This document shows positions 16,647-25,892 of a stretch of DNA of 53,927 nucleotides, piece after piece. The DNA comes from Lacinutrix algicola. Its GTDB lineage: Bacteria > Bacteroidota > Bacteroidia > Flavobacteriales > Flavobacteriaceae. A model generated the notes under the pieces. The model was not told where the DNA came from and did not search any database. It saw only the letters and a program-made list of their open reading frames with translations. Made by a program: the position numbers and the translations under genes. The stretch is from NCBI RefSeq assembly GCF_001418085.1, contig NZ_LIQH01000033.1, forward strand, positions 1 through 53,927. Reading direction: 5' to 3'. Every line of letters starts with the position of its first letter. The first letter of the stretch is position 1.

Positions 16647-17975
16647 CTAATTGTTTTTTAATTTTGAAGGTAATATCCAATCGTTATGTGTAAAGTAGTT
16701 CCATTCTACATTTGCAACATCTGTTTTTGGATCTATAAGTTGTCTATAGGGCCTACTATTTACACTTACTTTAGCGTTAACAAAAACTTGTATATCCTCA
16801 CCTTTATTTTTGTATTCCTTTTTTAAATATTGTGCAAATTGCCAAATACCATCTGGCTTAGAACTTACCAAACGAATTTGCTTTTTGGTAAGGTAATCAC
16901 TCAATTTAATTGGAGTTTCTATTTTTGTTTTAATATTAACCACCTTAAAACTTGTGTTTCCAGATTTAGAACGCAACATCATGCGCCAAGCCATTCTGTG
17001 CCCTTCTTCGGTCCATAGAACATTATCTTCTATAAAATGATGACGAATTGGCAATAGTATTTGAATAATAAAATAGAGACTCCCAAAAGCAACTAAAACA
17101 GGCTTGTAGCTTGGTACAATAATTTCTGCTTTAGCATAATATTCTTTTCTCTTTAAAAAAAGATTTTTAATCGTTTCTGGATTAAAAAAGAATAACGAAA
17201 AAGCTAAAGACAAATACGGAAAGACACCAACCTGAAAAACAATAGAGTTAAACAAATGAAAGAAAATTGAAGCGAAAAAAGCATACTTTCTAGTTTGTTT
17301 AAATAGTAATAACGGAATTATTAATCCATCAAATAAAATACCTCCATAACCAACAAGGTATGGCATAAAATTATTTTGTAAAAAACCACCAATAATAGGA
17401 TAGTTAACCTTGCCTTGCATTAATATTTTTGGCATGGTTAAATCTAACCAATCAGGATACATTTTAGCTTTAGAAGCATAAGTATAAAGTATCAATAATT
17501 GAATTACAAAAATCCATTTACACCAAGCAGGCATAGAAATACTTTTAATTTTAGGATTTAATTTTACATCTAGAGATGCATATTTATTTGCAGGCAAAAG
17601 AACCATAAATGCACTAAGCAAAACCAATAAATAATAATGATTATTATAGGATGTTTTTTGCATAAAATACACAGAACTCCACATTATAAAAAACAAAAAG
17701 GTACTCACTCTATATTTATATCCAAGCATTATAAGCAAGCCAAAACTACCCATAACAACATAATAAACATACATCCAGTCACCTGGTAATGGCTGCAACC
17801 ACTCGAAACCTAAAAAAGTAAATGTAAACTTCGGTTCTACAAGTGTTCTTGTAATCCAGCCTGTAAAAATTGCTCCAACAGATTCTAAAAAACACAACAA
17901 CCCAAAAATAATTCTAAAAACTATTAAGGCACTATTATCAATCTGTTTAAAAAGAAATTTATTGAGCATAATCAA
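16647..17975 (-). CDS. HTTM / gamma-carboxylase-like membrane protein
   Basis: This 442-residue protein has multiple hydrophobic segments up to about residue 300 and a soluble C-terminal part. SYNNHYYLLVLLSAFMVLLP near residue 108 and LPIRHHFIEDNVLWTEEGHR near residue 315 are the hallmark blocks of the HTTM family, which includes vitamin K-dependent gamma-glutamyl carboxylase. Bacterial homologues are common but their reaction is mostly unproven. The coding region overlaps the end of ribF by 17 bases (11 if the second ATG at 17969 is used), so the two are likely co-transcribed. Confidence 0.8.
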   Translation of the reverse strand: MIMLNKFLFKQIDNSALIVFRIIFGLLCFLESVGAIFTGWITRTLVEPKFTFTFLGFEWLQPLPGDWMYVYYVVMGSFGLLIMLGYKYRVSTFLFFIMWSSVYFMQKTSYNNHYYLLVLLSAFMVLLPANKYASLDVKLNPKIKSISMPAWCKWIFVIQLLILYTYASKAKMYPDWLDLTMPKILMQGKVNYPIIGGFLQNNFMPYLVGYGGILFDGLIIPLLLFKQTRKYAFFASIFFHLFNSIVFQVGVFPYLSLAFSLFFFNPETIKNLFLKRKEYYAKAEIIVPSYKPVLVAFGSLYFIIQILLPIRHHFIEDNVLWTEEGHRMAWRMMLRSKSGNTSFKVVNIKTKIETPIKLSDYLTKKQIRLVSSKPDGIWQFAQYLKKEYKNKGEDIQVFVNAKVSVNSRPYRQLIDPKTDVANVEWNYFTHNDWILPSKLKNN

Positions 17976-18879
17976 TTATAAATTGCAATGCGTTCGTTTT
18001 ATCTTTTAATAATTGTTTTTTAAGTACATCAACCGATTCGAATTTCTTTTCATCACGAAGTCTTTCTAGTAATTCGATAGTTAATGTTTTACCGTATATT
18101 TTTTCATCAAAATTGAAAAAGTTGACTTCTATTGTTTGTGTTTTTCCGTTAACAGTTGGATTTGTACCAATATTCATCATACCAAAAACTGTGTTTTTAT
18201 CTATTATAGATTTCACAATGTAAACGCCTTGCTTTGGTATTAATTTATAATTTTCACTACTATTAATATTTGCAGTTGGAAAACCTATTGTCCTCCCTAA
18301 ACCTTTACCTTCTTCAACAATTCCAGAAATAATAAAAGGATATCCTAAATAACTATTAGCTGTTTTTATATCTCCATCTAATAATGCTGTTCTAATCTTT
18401 GTAGAACTTACAGCAACATCGTTTATATCTTGAGCAGTTATTTCTTCAACGTCAAAATTATACTGCTTACCAAAAGCCTTTAAGTCGTCTATGTTAGCTG
18501 TTCTGTTTCTACCAAAATGATGATCGTAGCCAATTATTACATGTTTTACTTTTAATTGCTTCACCAAAATAGACTCGACAAATTCCTTAGCTGTTAATCG
18601 AGAAAAATCTTTTGTAAATTTTTTAACCACTAAATTTTCAAGACCAAATTGTTTAAGAATCTGCTCTTTTTCACTTAAAGTATTTAATAGTTTAATGTCC
18701 GCATCTTTTTGCAAAACCATTCTTGGATGAGGAAAAAAGGTGAGAATAGTTGGTAATAAGTCTTTACCCTTACCAACTTCTATAAGCCGTTGAATAATTT
18801 TTTGATGCCCAATATGCACACCATCAAAGGTGCCAATGGTTACTACTGTATTTCTATTATCGATTAGATCTGGTTTCAA
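17959..18879 (-). CDS. ribF: Bifunctional riboflavin kinase / FAD synthetase
   Basis: This 306-residue protein converts riboflavin to FMN and then FAD. The N-terminal adenylyltransferase domain carries VVTIGTFDGVHIGHQKII near residue 12 and VIIGYDHHFGRNR near 115. The C-terminal kinase domain carries GKGLGRTIGFPTANI near residue 192 and the GVYIVKSIID and MNIGTNPTVNG blocks. Length is normal. A consensus -7 element precedes it, and the HTTM gene overlaps its 3' end. Confidence 0.95.
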   Translation of the reverse strand: MKPDLIDNRNTVVTIGTFDGVHIGHQKIIQRLIEVGKGKDLLPTILTFFPHPRMVLQKDADIKLLNTLSEKEQILKQFGLENLVVKKFTKDFSRLTAKEFVESILVKQLKVKHVIIGYDHHFGRNRTANIDDLKAFGKQYNFDVEEITAQDINDVAVSSTKIRTALLDGDIKTANSYLGYPFIISGIVEEGKGLGRTIGFPTANINSSENYKLIPKQGVYIVKSIIDKNTVFGMMNIGTNPTVNGKTQTIEVNFFNFDEKIYGKTLTIELLERLRDEKKFESVDVLKKQLLKDKTNALQFIIDYAQ

Positions 18880-18897
18880 CGCTTAACAATTTAATTA

Positions 18898-18905
18898 CAA
18901 AAATA
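18898..18905 (-). promoter_or_regulatory. -7 element of the ribF promoter
   Basis: The minus strand reads TATTTTTG, an exact TAnnTTTG match. Transcription would start near 18891, about 12 bases before the ribF ATG. Confidence 0.5.
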
Positions 18906-18907
18906 GA

Positions 18908-18941
18908 AAAAGCGGATTGAAATTACTTTCAATCCGCTTTT
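18908..18941. terminator. Bidirectional terminator after the first M43 protease gene
   Basis: AAAAGCGGATTGAAA and TTTCAATCCGCTTTT form a perfect 15-bp stem around TTAC. It follows the protease stop by about 20 bases. A degenerate copy of the same hairpin follows the paralogous gene at 21231-21262. Confidence 0.85.
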
Positions 18942-18961
18942 AAATATATATTGAGTAAAAA

Positions 18962-21034
18962 TTACTCTTTAATAAACTTGATAGTTTTAGTTGCGTTTGC
19001 TGTGTTTAATTTTAAAAAGTAAACTCCTTTTGCGATTGCACTAACATTCACAGTCTCTAAGTTAGTAGTAGCCGTTAAAACTCTTTGACCTGTAACACTG
19101 TATACTTCAACACTTTCTAAAGCTACATCTATTCCTTTAATATTTAAAAGATTGTTTGTAGGATTAGGATAAACTGAAATTCCAGATAAACGAAACTCTT
19201 CAACGCTTAATGCATCTAAAATATTTAAAGAGTAATCTTCTACTTGTCCAAAGAAACCACTCTCACAAGGATCGTAACTATTATCTACATTATTTGTATT
19301 TTTCATACCTACTCTCATAGTAGTTCCTCCTAACACTGCGTCTGCAGGTACGTTTATAGATAGAGGAGATCCAGTACTTGGTTGGTTAACCATATTATTA
19401 ATTGTACCTAAATCATACTCTTCTCCAGCATCATTAAAACTACAGTTTTGGTTCCAATCAATCCAAACTCTTACTACGTAAAAGAAAGCTCCATTAGTAT
19501 CTAAATTAACTGTAATATCATGGTCAGTACCTCTTTCAATATCAGTGCTTATTGCAGTAAAATCTTCGTAAGGTATACTAGTAGAAGCTGCGTTTATATT
19601 ATTAATAGTATTAAAAACAACACCTGTAATTCTATCTGCATCTGTTGTTTCTGGAACCGAAGCACATGGTCCTGCTGAAGCACTTAAAGTAAAGCAATTA
19701 GAATCTGAATCATTACAATTACGAGCATCTCCTGCTGCCGATACAGATACATTAAGATCATGATCACCTGTAGAAGATGTCATACTTGGTAACTGTATAA
19801 TTTCAGATTCTCCATAAGCAAGAATTCCAGACCAAATATAATCTGTAGACGTTCCGTTATCTATGTCGTAACTAATTGTTGCTGTAGTTAAACCTGCAGT
19901 TCCCCAGTTAGTAATAATAACAGCTGGATTTAAATCTGTACCACAAGCAACATTCGTACTTTCAACAGCTATTTCAACATCTACAGCAACAGATGCTGGA
20001 GGAGTTCCTGCATTAGAAGAAGTTAATGAACTTCTAGCACCACCAATAACCGCTTGAATTCTATCTTTCTGCCCTTGAGTATATGTATCCATACATGAAT
20101 CATCTGTATAATCCATATAGTTTTCAATCATATCTACACCTGCATCTAAAGGACAGCTATTTGTACCTGCTGGACATCCGTAATTTGGAGCAGCAGTTGC
20201 AGGAGTATCAGCAACACTATCTCCTCCGTTACAACCACCTTGGAAGGTATGAAACAATCCTAAGTAGTGTCCAACTTCATGAGTCATAGTACGACCTTTA
20301 TCATAAGGTGCATTTAAAGGGAACGTTCCGTAATCCGAACTACCAAAAGTTGTATAGTTAGAAACTACACCATCAGTACTAGCAGATCCTCCTGGAAATT
20401 GAGCATAACCTAATAAACCTCCATTATTAAAACCTACCGACCACATATTCATATATTGAGAAGAATCCCAAATTGTACCTGGCTTTAAAACTTGCATTTG
20501 AGCTGTTAAATTGCTATTTATTTGATCAGTATTAGCACCTACACCTGTAAGTCCATCTTGACAAATATTAACTCTATCTATTCCATTTGTTGGACAACCG
20601 TCTGGTGTACGCTGTGCTAATACAAATTGAACCTCTGTATCAACTCCACCCATTGAACTTTGACCAGGTGTTCCAGCCATCATTCTAAAATCTTCATTCA
20701 ATACAGTAATTTGAGATACTGCTTGATCGTATGAGATGTTTGGCCCTGTACCTATAGGCTCTCCATTATGGAATACGTGTATAACCACTGGTATAGTTAC
20801 AACAACCATGCTATTTGAGCTAGTTCTTTTAGCCTTAGATTTAGCAATTTCTGTAGCTATTAAAGACTCAAAAGCATCACTACCCATCATATTTGGGTTA
20901 GCCTCTAGTAATTGCGCATTGTATTCATCAGATCCACATCTGTCAATCTGAGTATCATTCTTACTTTGTGCCAACGTAATAGTAGGTAAGCATAGTAATG
21001 CAAGAAGTAATAATTTGATAGTAGTTTTTTTCAT
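18962..21034 (-). CDS. Secreted M43 metalloprotease with T9SS sorting tail (paralogue 1)
   Basis: This is a 690-residue secreted pappalysin-type (M43) zinc protease. It has a signal peptide at residues 1-22 and a catalytic domain at about 75-335. The zinc motif HEVGHYLGLFH is at 252-262 and the Met-turn (IENYMDY) follows. A CARDB-like beta domain with the TNWGTAGLTTATISYDID block comes next. A GEVED-type domain (YEDFTAISTDIERG through FGQVEDYSLNI) follows it, and the type A T9SS sorting domain begins near residue 615 (ISVYPNPTNNLLNIKG) and ends TIKFIKE. The protein is expected to be exported by the type IX system. It is a tandem paralogue of the gene upstream at 21280-23184 but differs in the middle domain. 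Confidence 0.93.
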   Translation of the reverse strand: MKKTTIKLLLLALLCLPTITLAQSKNDTQIDRCGSDEYNAQLLEANPNMMGSDAFESLIATEIAKSKAKRTSSNSMVVVTIPVVIHVFHNGEPIGTGPNISYDQAVSQITVLNEDFRMMAGTPGQSSMGGVDTEVQFVLAQRTPDGCPTNGIDRVNICQDGLTGVGANTDQINSNLTAQMQVLKPGTIWDSSQYMNMWSVGFNNGGLLGYAQFPGGSASTDGVVSNYTTFGSSDYGTFPLNAPYDKGRTMTHEVGHYLGLFHTFQGGCNGGDSVADTPATAAPNYGCPAGTNSCPLDAGVDMIENYMDYTDDSCMDTYTQGQKDRIQAVIGGARSSLTSSNAGTPPASVAVDVEIAVESTNVACGTDLNPAVIITNWGTAGLTTATISYDIDNGTSTDYIWSGILAYGESEIIQLPSMTSSTGDHDLNVSVSAAGDARNCNDSDSNCFTLSASAGPCASVPETTDADRITGVVFNTINNINAASTSIPYEDFTAISTDIERGTDHDITVNLDTNGAFFYVVRVWIDWNQNCSFNDAGEEYDLGTINNMVNQPSTGSPLSINVPADAVLGGTTMRVGMKNTNNVDNSYDPCESGFFGQVEDYSLNILDALSVEEFRLSGISVYPNPTNNLLNIKGIDVALESVEVYSVTGQRVLTATTNLETVNVSAIAKGVYFLKLNTANATKTIKFIKE

Positions 21035-21230
21035 ATCAAAAATGGTATAAATAAATTAAAATTAAATTTTTTTTTTAAAAATAGTGAAATTTTATTAGCC
21101 AAAAAACAAGCAGTTGTTAAATGTTTCTATTTTGAAGGTATTATCTTATACTTGTGTAAAAAAAGCTCCTATTGCATCTTATCCTCATCAAATTTCAGCT
21201 CATTTATACAAAATGATTAAGATTACAAAA

Positions 21231-21263
21231 AAAAGCGGATTGAAATTACTTTCATCGCTTTTA
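21231..21263. terminator. Degenerate duplicate of the 18908-18941 terminator
   Basis: The stretch AAAAGCGGATTGAAATTAC, then TTTC, is identical to the hairpin after paralogue 1, but the second arm reads ATCGCTTTT instead of AATCCGCTTTT. The stem is therefore bulged. Together with the paralogous gene just upstream this shows that the terminator was duplicated with the gene. Confidence 0.65.
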
Positions 21264-21279
21264 ATATTTTTAGTTAAAA

Positions 21280-23184
21280 CTACTCTTTAATAAACTTAAT
21301 AGTTTTAGTTGCAGTCTCAGCGTTTAACTTTAAAAAATAAATGCCCTTTGCAATAGTACTAACATTTATTATTTCTAAGCTAGTTCTTGTACCATATACT
21401 TTTTTACCCGTAACACTATAAATCTCAATACTCTCTAATCTATCTTCTAATTCCTTTATGTTTAAAACATCTTTTGTAGGGTTTGGAAATATTGAAACTC
21501 CTGATAAAGCAAATTCATTAACGCTTAATGAATTTGTAGAAATATTAGTATTTTCTATTGATGCAAAATCACCTCCTGCAAATATAACATCACCTGTTGA
21601 TGTTGTTAAACCATAAGAACCAATACCATAAGTACAACATATACCATCTCCATAAGCATCTTCGATTGTAAATGTGTAACATTCGTTAGGATCTACATCA
21701 AATATTTCTGTATAACTAGTATTATTTGCATAAGAATTTCCTGAATACAGAACAGTTCCTGCTCCATTTTTAAATTCCCATGAAGTTTCATCACCGTAAT
21801 CATCGGTTAATAAATTTAAAATTATTTGAGGAGTTGCAGGGTAAGATGTTGCTGCAGAAAAACTTTTACTATCAGTATCATTACAACTACGTGCATCTGC
21901 TGAGCTATTTACATCTACAATATTAGCATTGAATACTTGTGTCCCTCCAGCTGTTGTAATAACTGGTAATGCGATTTCATCATATTCACCATAAGCCAAA
22001 GAACCTGTCCAATTATAATTCAATACCGTTCCACCATCTACATTATAAGAAATGTTAGCAGTAGTTAGATTGCTTGTCCCCCAGTTTGTTATTTTAATGT
22101 TAGCATTCAATTCTGGATTACAATCTCCAACAGATAAACACTCTACAGTCACTTCAGCATCATTTGCTTCAACAGCAGGAGCAGTTGCTCCATTAGATGT
22201 TGCTAAACCGCTTCTAGGACCAGCAAGAACAGCTTGAACCCTAGCTTTTTGTCCTGCAGTAAATGTATTCATACAAGTATCGTCTGTATAGTCCATGTAA
22301 TTTTCAATCATGTCTGTAGTAGAACAAGATTGGTGTCCTGTTGGACAACCATAGTTTGGTGCATCTACAGCAGGTGTATCAGCTACTTCATCACCAACTC
22401 CTGCACAACCTCCTTGAAAAGTATGATATAAACCTAAGTAATGACCTACTTCATGGGTCATTGTTCTTCCTTTATCGTAAGGAGCAGAAGTATTAAATGT
22501 ACCATCGTTGTAATCCGAACTTCCAAAATAAGTATGCCCTGCACTTACTCCATCTGTACTTGCTGCACCACCAGGAAATTGAGCAAATCCTAAAATTCCA
22601 TTTAAATCACCAACATATTTAGAAGACCACATGTTCATATATAAATCACGATCCCAAATTGTTTGAGTTTTCCAATAATCTACATCACTACTATTTGTTC
22701 CATCTTGACATATATTAACACGGTTAATACCATTTGTAATACAACCATCAGGCGTTTGTTTCGCCATAACAAAGTTAACCTCTACATCTACTCCTCCAGC
22801 TGTACTTTGTCCAGGTGTACCAGCGAGCATTCTAAAATCTTCGTTCATAACTGTAACTTGAGAAAGAACTTGCGCGTCACTAATGTTTGCACCAGTACCT
22901 AATGGCTCTCCATTGTGAAGCACATGAATAACAAGAGGGATAGTTACTACTACCATATTGTTTCTATTGCTATTATTACTTGTTACTCTAGCAATTTCAG
23001 TATCTATTTTATTTTTGAAATATTCACTACCCATCATATTTGGGTTAGTTTCTAGCAATCTAGCATTATAGTCATCAGATCCACATCTAATAATTTGCCC
23101 ATCATTACTTTTACTTTGAGCCAGCACTAAAGCAGGCAAACAAAATAATGTTAGAAGAAATAATTTGAAAGTAATTTTTTTCAT
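21280..23184 (-). CDS. Secreted M43 metalloprotease with T9SS sorting tail (paralogue 2)
   Basis: This 634-residue protein is built like its downstream neighbour: signal peptide at 1-22, M43 catalytic domain with HEVGHYLGLYH at 244-254 and the IENYMDYTDD Met-turn, a CARDB-like domain, and a type A T9SS sorting domain (VSIFPNPTKDVLNIKE, ending TIKFIKE). In place of the GEVED domain it has a different beta domain (LNLLTDDYGDETSWEFKNG, then CYTFTIEDAYGDGICC, residues about 455-545). Blocks such as DFRML/MAGTPGQS and NICQDG are shared with paralogue 1. It is expected to be cell-surface or secreted and to cut proteins or peptides; the substrate is unknown. Confidence 0.93.
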   Translation of the reverse strand: MKKITFKLFLLTLFCLPALVLAQSKSNDGQIIRCGSDDYNARLLETNPNMMGSEYFKNKIDTEIARVTSNNSNRNNMVVVTIPLVIHVLHNGEPLGTGANISDAQVLSQVTVMNEDFRMLAGTPGQSTAGGVDVEVNFVMAKQTPDGCITNGINRVNICQDGTNSSDVDYWKTQTIWDRDLYMNMWSSKYVGDLNGILGFAQFPGGAASTDGVSAGHTYFGSSDYNDGTFNTSAPYDKGRTMTHEVGHYLGLYHTFQGGCAGVGDEVADTPAVDAPNYGCPTGHQSCSTTDMIENYMDYTDDTCMNTFTAGQKARVQAVLAGPRSGLATSNGATAPAVEANDAEVTVECLSVGDCNPELNANIKITNWGTSNLTTANISYNVDGGTVLNYNWTGSLAYGEYDEIALPVITTAGGTQVFNANIVDVNSSADARSCNDTDSKSFSAATSYPATPQIILNLLTDDYGDETSWEFKNGAGTVLYSGNSYANNTSYTEIFDVDPNECYTFTIEDAYGDGICCTYGIGSYGLTTSTGDVIFAGGDFASIENTNISTNSLSVNEFALSGVSIFPNPTKDVLNIKELEDRLESIEIYSVTGKKVYGTRTSLEIINVSTIAKGIYFLKLNAETATKTIKFIKE

Positions 23185-23264
23185 AACGACACTGTGTGTT
23201 AAATTTTAGTTAATTTTCTTTAAAAATAGTGAAAATTCAAACTATAATACAAAATATCGTTAAT

Positions 23265-23900
23265 TTATTTTCCATTAAAACTATTCATAGTATTGTTTAT
23301 TCCTGCAAGACCAAAAGATTTTATTAGCTCTATGCTTTTGTCTAATCGTTCTTCTAATTGAGAATTTTCATCATCAGTCCATTCACCTAGTACGTAATCT
23401 ACCTGCCTTCCTTTACTAAAAGCATCACTTATACCAAACCTAAAACGATTGTACTTTGTAGTATTTAATTTCTCTTGAGTATCTTTTAAACCGTTGTGAC
23501 CGCCATCGCTTCCTTTCATCTTTACTCTTATACTACCAAACGGAAGATTTAAATCATCAGTAATAACCAGCAAATTCTCTAATGGTATTTTCTCTTTTGT
23601 TAACCAATATAAAATAGCTTTACCACTTAAATTCATATAAGTGTTTGGTTTTAAGAAAATAAAAGTTCTTCCTTTTATTTTATAGGTTGCGATATCTCCA
23701 AGTTTTTGAGTTTCGAAGGTTAATTCTTCTTTTTTAGCGAAGTAATCTAAAATTTTAAATCCAATATTATGACGTGTGTTTGCATATTCTCCACCTATAT
23801 TTCCTAGGCCAACAATTAAAAATTTCTTCATAGGGTTTGTTTCTTCAACAATGCTTGTTTTCTTATTTCTTTTAAAATATTTAATAATACACTCAAACAT
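23265..23900 (-). CDS. pth: Peptidyl-tRNA hydrolase
   Basis: This enzyme releases peptides from stalled peptidyl-tRNA. MKKFLIVGLGNIGGEYANTR with the catalytic His in NTRHNIGF is at the start, followed by KPNTYMNLSG, DDLNLPFG and the DGGHNGLK block with the second His/Asp region. The coordinates use the ATG at 23900, giving a 23-residue lysine-rich extension before the conserved core. An internal ATG at 23831 gives a canonical 188-residue protein. Some flavobacterial Pth proteins carry such an extension, so both starts remain possible. rplY lies upstream on the same strand. Confidence 0.9.
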   Translation of the reverse strand: MFECIIKYFKRNKKTSIVEETNPMKKFLIVGLGNIGGEYANTRHNIGFKILDYFAKKEELTFETQKLGDIATYKIKGRTFIFLKPNTYMNLSGKAILYWLTKEKIPLENLLVITDDLNLPFGSIRVKMKGSDGGHNGLKDTQEKLNTTKYNRFRFGISDAFSKGRQVDYVLGEWTDDENSQLEERLDKSIELIKSFGLAGINNTMNSFNGK

Positions 23901-23924
23901 ATTTAAAATTATTTTAGTAAAAAT

Positions 23925-23956
23925 AAAAAAGCATCCTGAATATTTCAGGATGCTTT
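23925..23956 (-). terminator. Terminator of rplY
   Basis: GCATCCTGAA (23931-23940) and TTCAGGATGC (23944-23953) form a perfect stem with a 3-base loop. On the minus strand it is followed by a T-rich tract, 30 bases after the rplY stop, so pth probably has its own promoter or is read through. Confidence 0.8.
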
Positions 23957-23982
23957 AATAATTTCTTTAAAAGAATGAATCT

Positions 23983-24594
23983 TTATTCAGCTGCAGCTTC
24001 TTCAGTTGCTTCTCCTTCTTCTTCATCATCTTCATCTACAGTAATAGCAGCTCTAGAACGTCTTACTAAACATACTACAGTGTTATCTGGGTGCATGAAT
24101 GTATACTTTTCTGATGCTAATTTACCAATATATAGTTTATCACCAATTTTAAGATCTTCAATGTTAGTATCGATAAAATCTGGTAAGTTTCCTGGTAAAG
24201 CTTTAACTCTTAAACTACGTTTGTTTTTACGTAAAACACCACCATTTCTAACTCCTCTTGGGTTTCCAACATAATTTACTGGAATATCCATAGTAATTTC
24301 CTTATCCTCAAATACTTGATAGAAATCTACGTGTAAAATTCTATCTGTAACTGGATGAAATTGGATGTCTTGTAAAATAGCATTAAAAGTTTCTCCACCT
24401 TCTAATTCGATTACAACTGTATGCGCATTAGGTGTGTACACCAATTTAGAGAATGCTAATTCAGCTGCTGAAAAATGTACTGATTTGTCTCCTCCGTATA
24501 ATACGCAAGGAACCTGACCAGCATTACGTAAGGCTTTAGTTGCTTTGCCGCCCACGCTTTCTCTTTGAGATCCGTTGATTGTAATTGACTTCAT
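23983..24594 (-). CDS. rplY: 50S ribosomal protein L25 / general stress protein Ctc
   Basis: This 203-residue protein binds 5S rRNA in the large subunit. The N-terminal L25 domain covers residues 1-90 ([36 protein letters not shown]) and the C-terminal TL5/Ctc beta domain about 95-185 ([17 protein letters not shown]). The tail is acidic and disordered ([17 protein letters not shown]). The two-domain length is usual for Bacteroidota. prs lies directly upstream on the same strand, a widely conserved pairing. Confidence 0.95.
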   Translation of the reverse strand: MKSITINGSQRESVGGKATKALRNAGQVPCVLYGGDKSVHFSAAELAFSKLVYTPNAHTVVIELEGGETFNAILQDIQFHPVTDRILHVDFYQVFEDKEITMDIPVNYVGNPRGVRNGGVLRKNKRSLRVKALPGNLPDFIDTNIEDLKIGDKLYIGKLASEKYTFMHPDNTVVCLVRRSRAAITVDEDDEEEGEATEEAAAE

Positions 24595-24646
24595 TTTATT
24601 ATTTATATTTAATTATTAATATACTTATTCAAATAACCGATTAAGG

Positions 24647-25588
24647 TTACATTAAAAATTTTGAACTAATCGATTTGTTAAAGTGTACATTATGCATTAC
24701 TTCAGCAAATAAATCTGCACAACTTATAACTTTAATCTTTTTACTTTTTTGTTTTAGCGGAATTGAATCTGTTACAATTAGCTCCTCTAGCTTAGAATTT
24801 TCTAATCTTTCGTAAGCATTACCAGATAATATTGGATGTGTACATATAGCTCTTACACTTAATGCACCACGCTCCATCATTAAATCGGCAGCTTTAGTTA
24901 GTGTTCCAGCAGTATCAACCATATCGTCTACTAAAACTACATTTTTACCAGTTACATCACCAATTAATTCCATATGAGAAATCACATTAGCTTTGGCACG
25001 TTGCTTATAACATATTACTACATCACTTTCTAGTGCTTTAGAATATGCATATGCTCTTTTACTTCCACCCATATCTGGAGAAGCAATAGTTAAATTATCT
25101 AAATTTAATTCTTTTAGATAAGGTAAAAATACAGTCGATGCAAATAAATGATCTACTGGTTTTTCAAAGAACCCTTGAATTTGATCTGCATGCAAATCCA
25201 TGGTAATAATTCTAGTAGCACCTGCTACTTCAAGCATTTTAGCAACTAATTTCGCTGCAATTGGCACTCTTGGTTTGTCTTTTCTATCTTGTCTTGCCCA
25301 TCCAAAGTATGGTAAAACTGCTGTTATATGTCTAGCAGAAGCACGCTTTGCGGCATCAAGCATTAATAACATTTCCATTAAATTTTCAGAACTTGGATTT
25401 GTAGATCCAATTATAAAAATTCTTGAACCACGAATAGACTCTTCGTAAGATGGTTGAAATTCGCCATCACTATAAGTAGACGTAATCACGTTACCTAATT
25501 GGGCACCATATGCCGCTGCTATTTTCTCGGCTAAAGTTTTACTTTGCGTTATTGAAAAAATTTTTGCGTCTGGCTTAGTATTTGGCAT
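24647..25588 (-). CDS. prs: Ribose-phosphate pyrophosphokinase
   Basis: This 313-residue enzyme makes PRPP from ribose-5-phosphate and ATP for purine, pyrimidine, histidine and NAD synthesis. The DGE motif in STYSDGEFQPSYEESIRG, the flexible-loop region GWARQDRKDKPR, the MDLHADQIQGFF block and the PRPP motif VLVDDMVDTAGTL are all present. It is transcribed with rplY. A TAAATTTG -7 element and a small GTAGTG/CACTAC hairpin (25606-25622) lie in the leader. Confidence 0.96.
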   Translation of the reverse strand: MPNTKPDAKIFSITQSKTLAEKIAAAYGAQLGNVITSTYSDGEFQPSYEESIRGSRIFIIGSTNPSSENLMEMLLMLDAAKRASARHITAVLPYFGWARQDRKDKPRVPIAAKLVAKMLEVAGATRIITMDLHADQIQGFFEKPVDHLFASTVFLPYLKELNLDNLTIASPDMGGSKRAYAYSKALESDVVICYKQRAKANVISHMELIGDVTGKNVVLVDDMVDTAGTLTKAADLMMERGALSVRAICTHPILSGNAYERLENSKLEELIVTDSIPLKQKSKKIKVISCADLFAEVMHNVHFNKSISSKFLM

Positions 25589-25640
25589 CGTAAAAATGGT
25601 TTAAAGTAGTGGAAAACACTACGTTATTTTTAATGAGGTG

Positions 25641-25648
25641 CAAATTTA
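25641..25648 (-). promoter_or_regulatory. -7 element of the prs promoter
   Basis: The minus strand reads TAAATTTG, an exact TAnnTTTG match. Transcription would start near 25634, leaving a leader of about 45 bases that contains a 6-bp hairpin. Confidence 0.45.
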
Positions 25649-25732
25649 TAACTTTTTTTTATCTATGAAGCATAATCCTTACTATTTTTAGGACAATTAA
25701 TAAAAAAAGATATATTTTTGCATGCACAATTT

Positions 25733-25814
25733 GCTCAAATGGCGGAATTGGTAGACGCGTTGGATTCAAAATCCAATTTCTTCGGAAGTGTGGGTTCGAT
25801 TCCCACTTTGAGTA
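25733..25814 (+). tRNA. tRNA-Leu (anticodon CAA)
   Basis: The acceptor stem GCTCAAA pairs with TTTGAGT. The D-arm region GGCGGAATTGGTAGACGC, the anticodon arm TTGGATTCAAAATCCAA with loop TTCAAAA (anticodon CAA, reading UUG), a short class II variable arm and the T-arm GTGGGTTCGATTCCCAC are all visible. The 3' CCA is not encoded. The 82-base length fits a leucine tRNA. Confidence 0.95.
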
Positions 25815-25819
25815 CAACA

Positions 25820-25857
25820 AAAAGCATCAATTTAAAAGTTGATGCTTTTCTCTTTTT
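25820..25857 (+). terminator. Terminator after tRNA-Leu
   Basis: AAAAGCATCAA (25820-25830) and TTGATGCTTTT (25839-25849) form an 11-bp stem followed by a T-rich run. Confidence 0.8.
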
Positions 25858-25892
25858 ATTATATATTTACGTCTCCCTAAATATAATTTACA

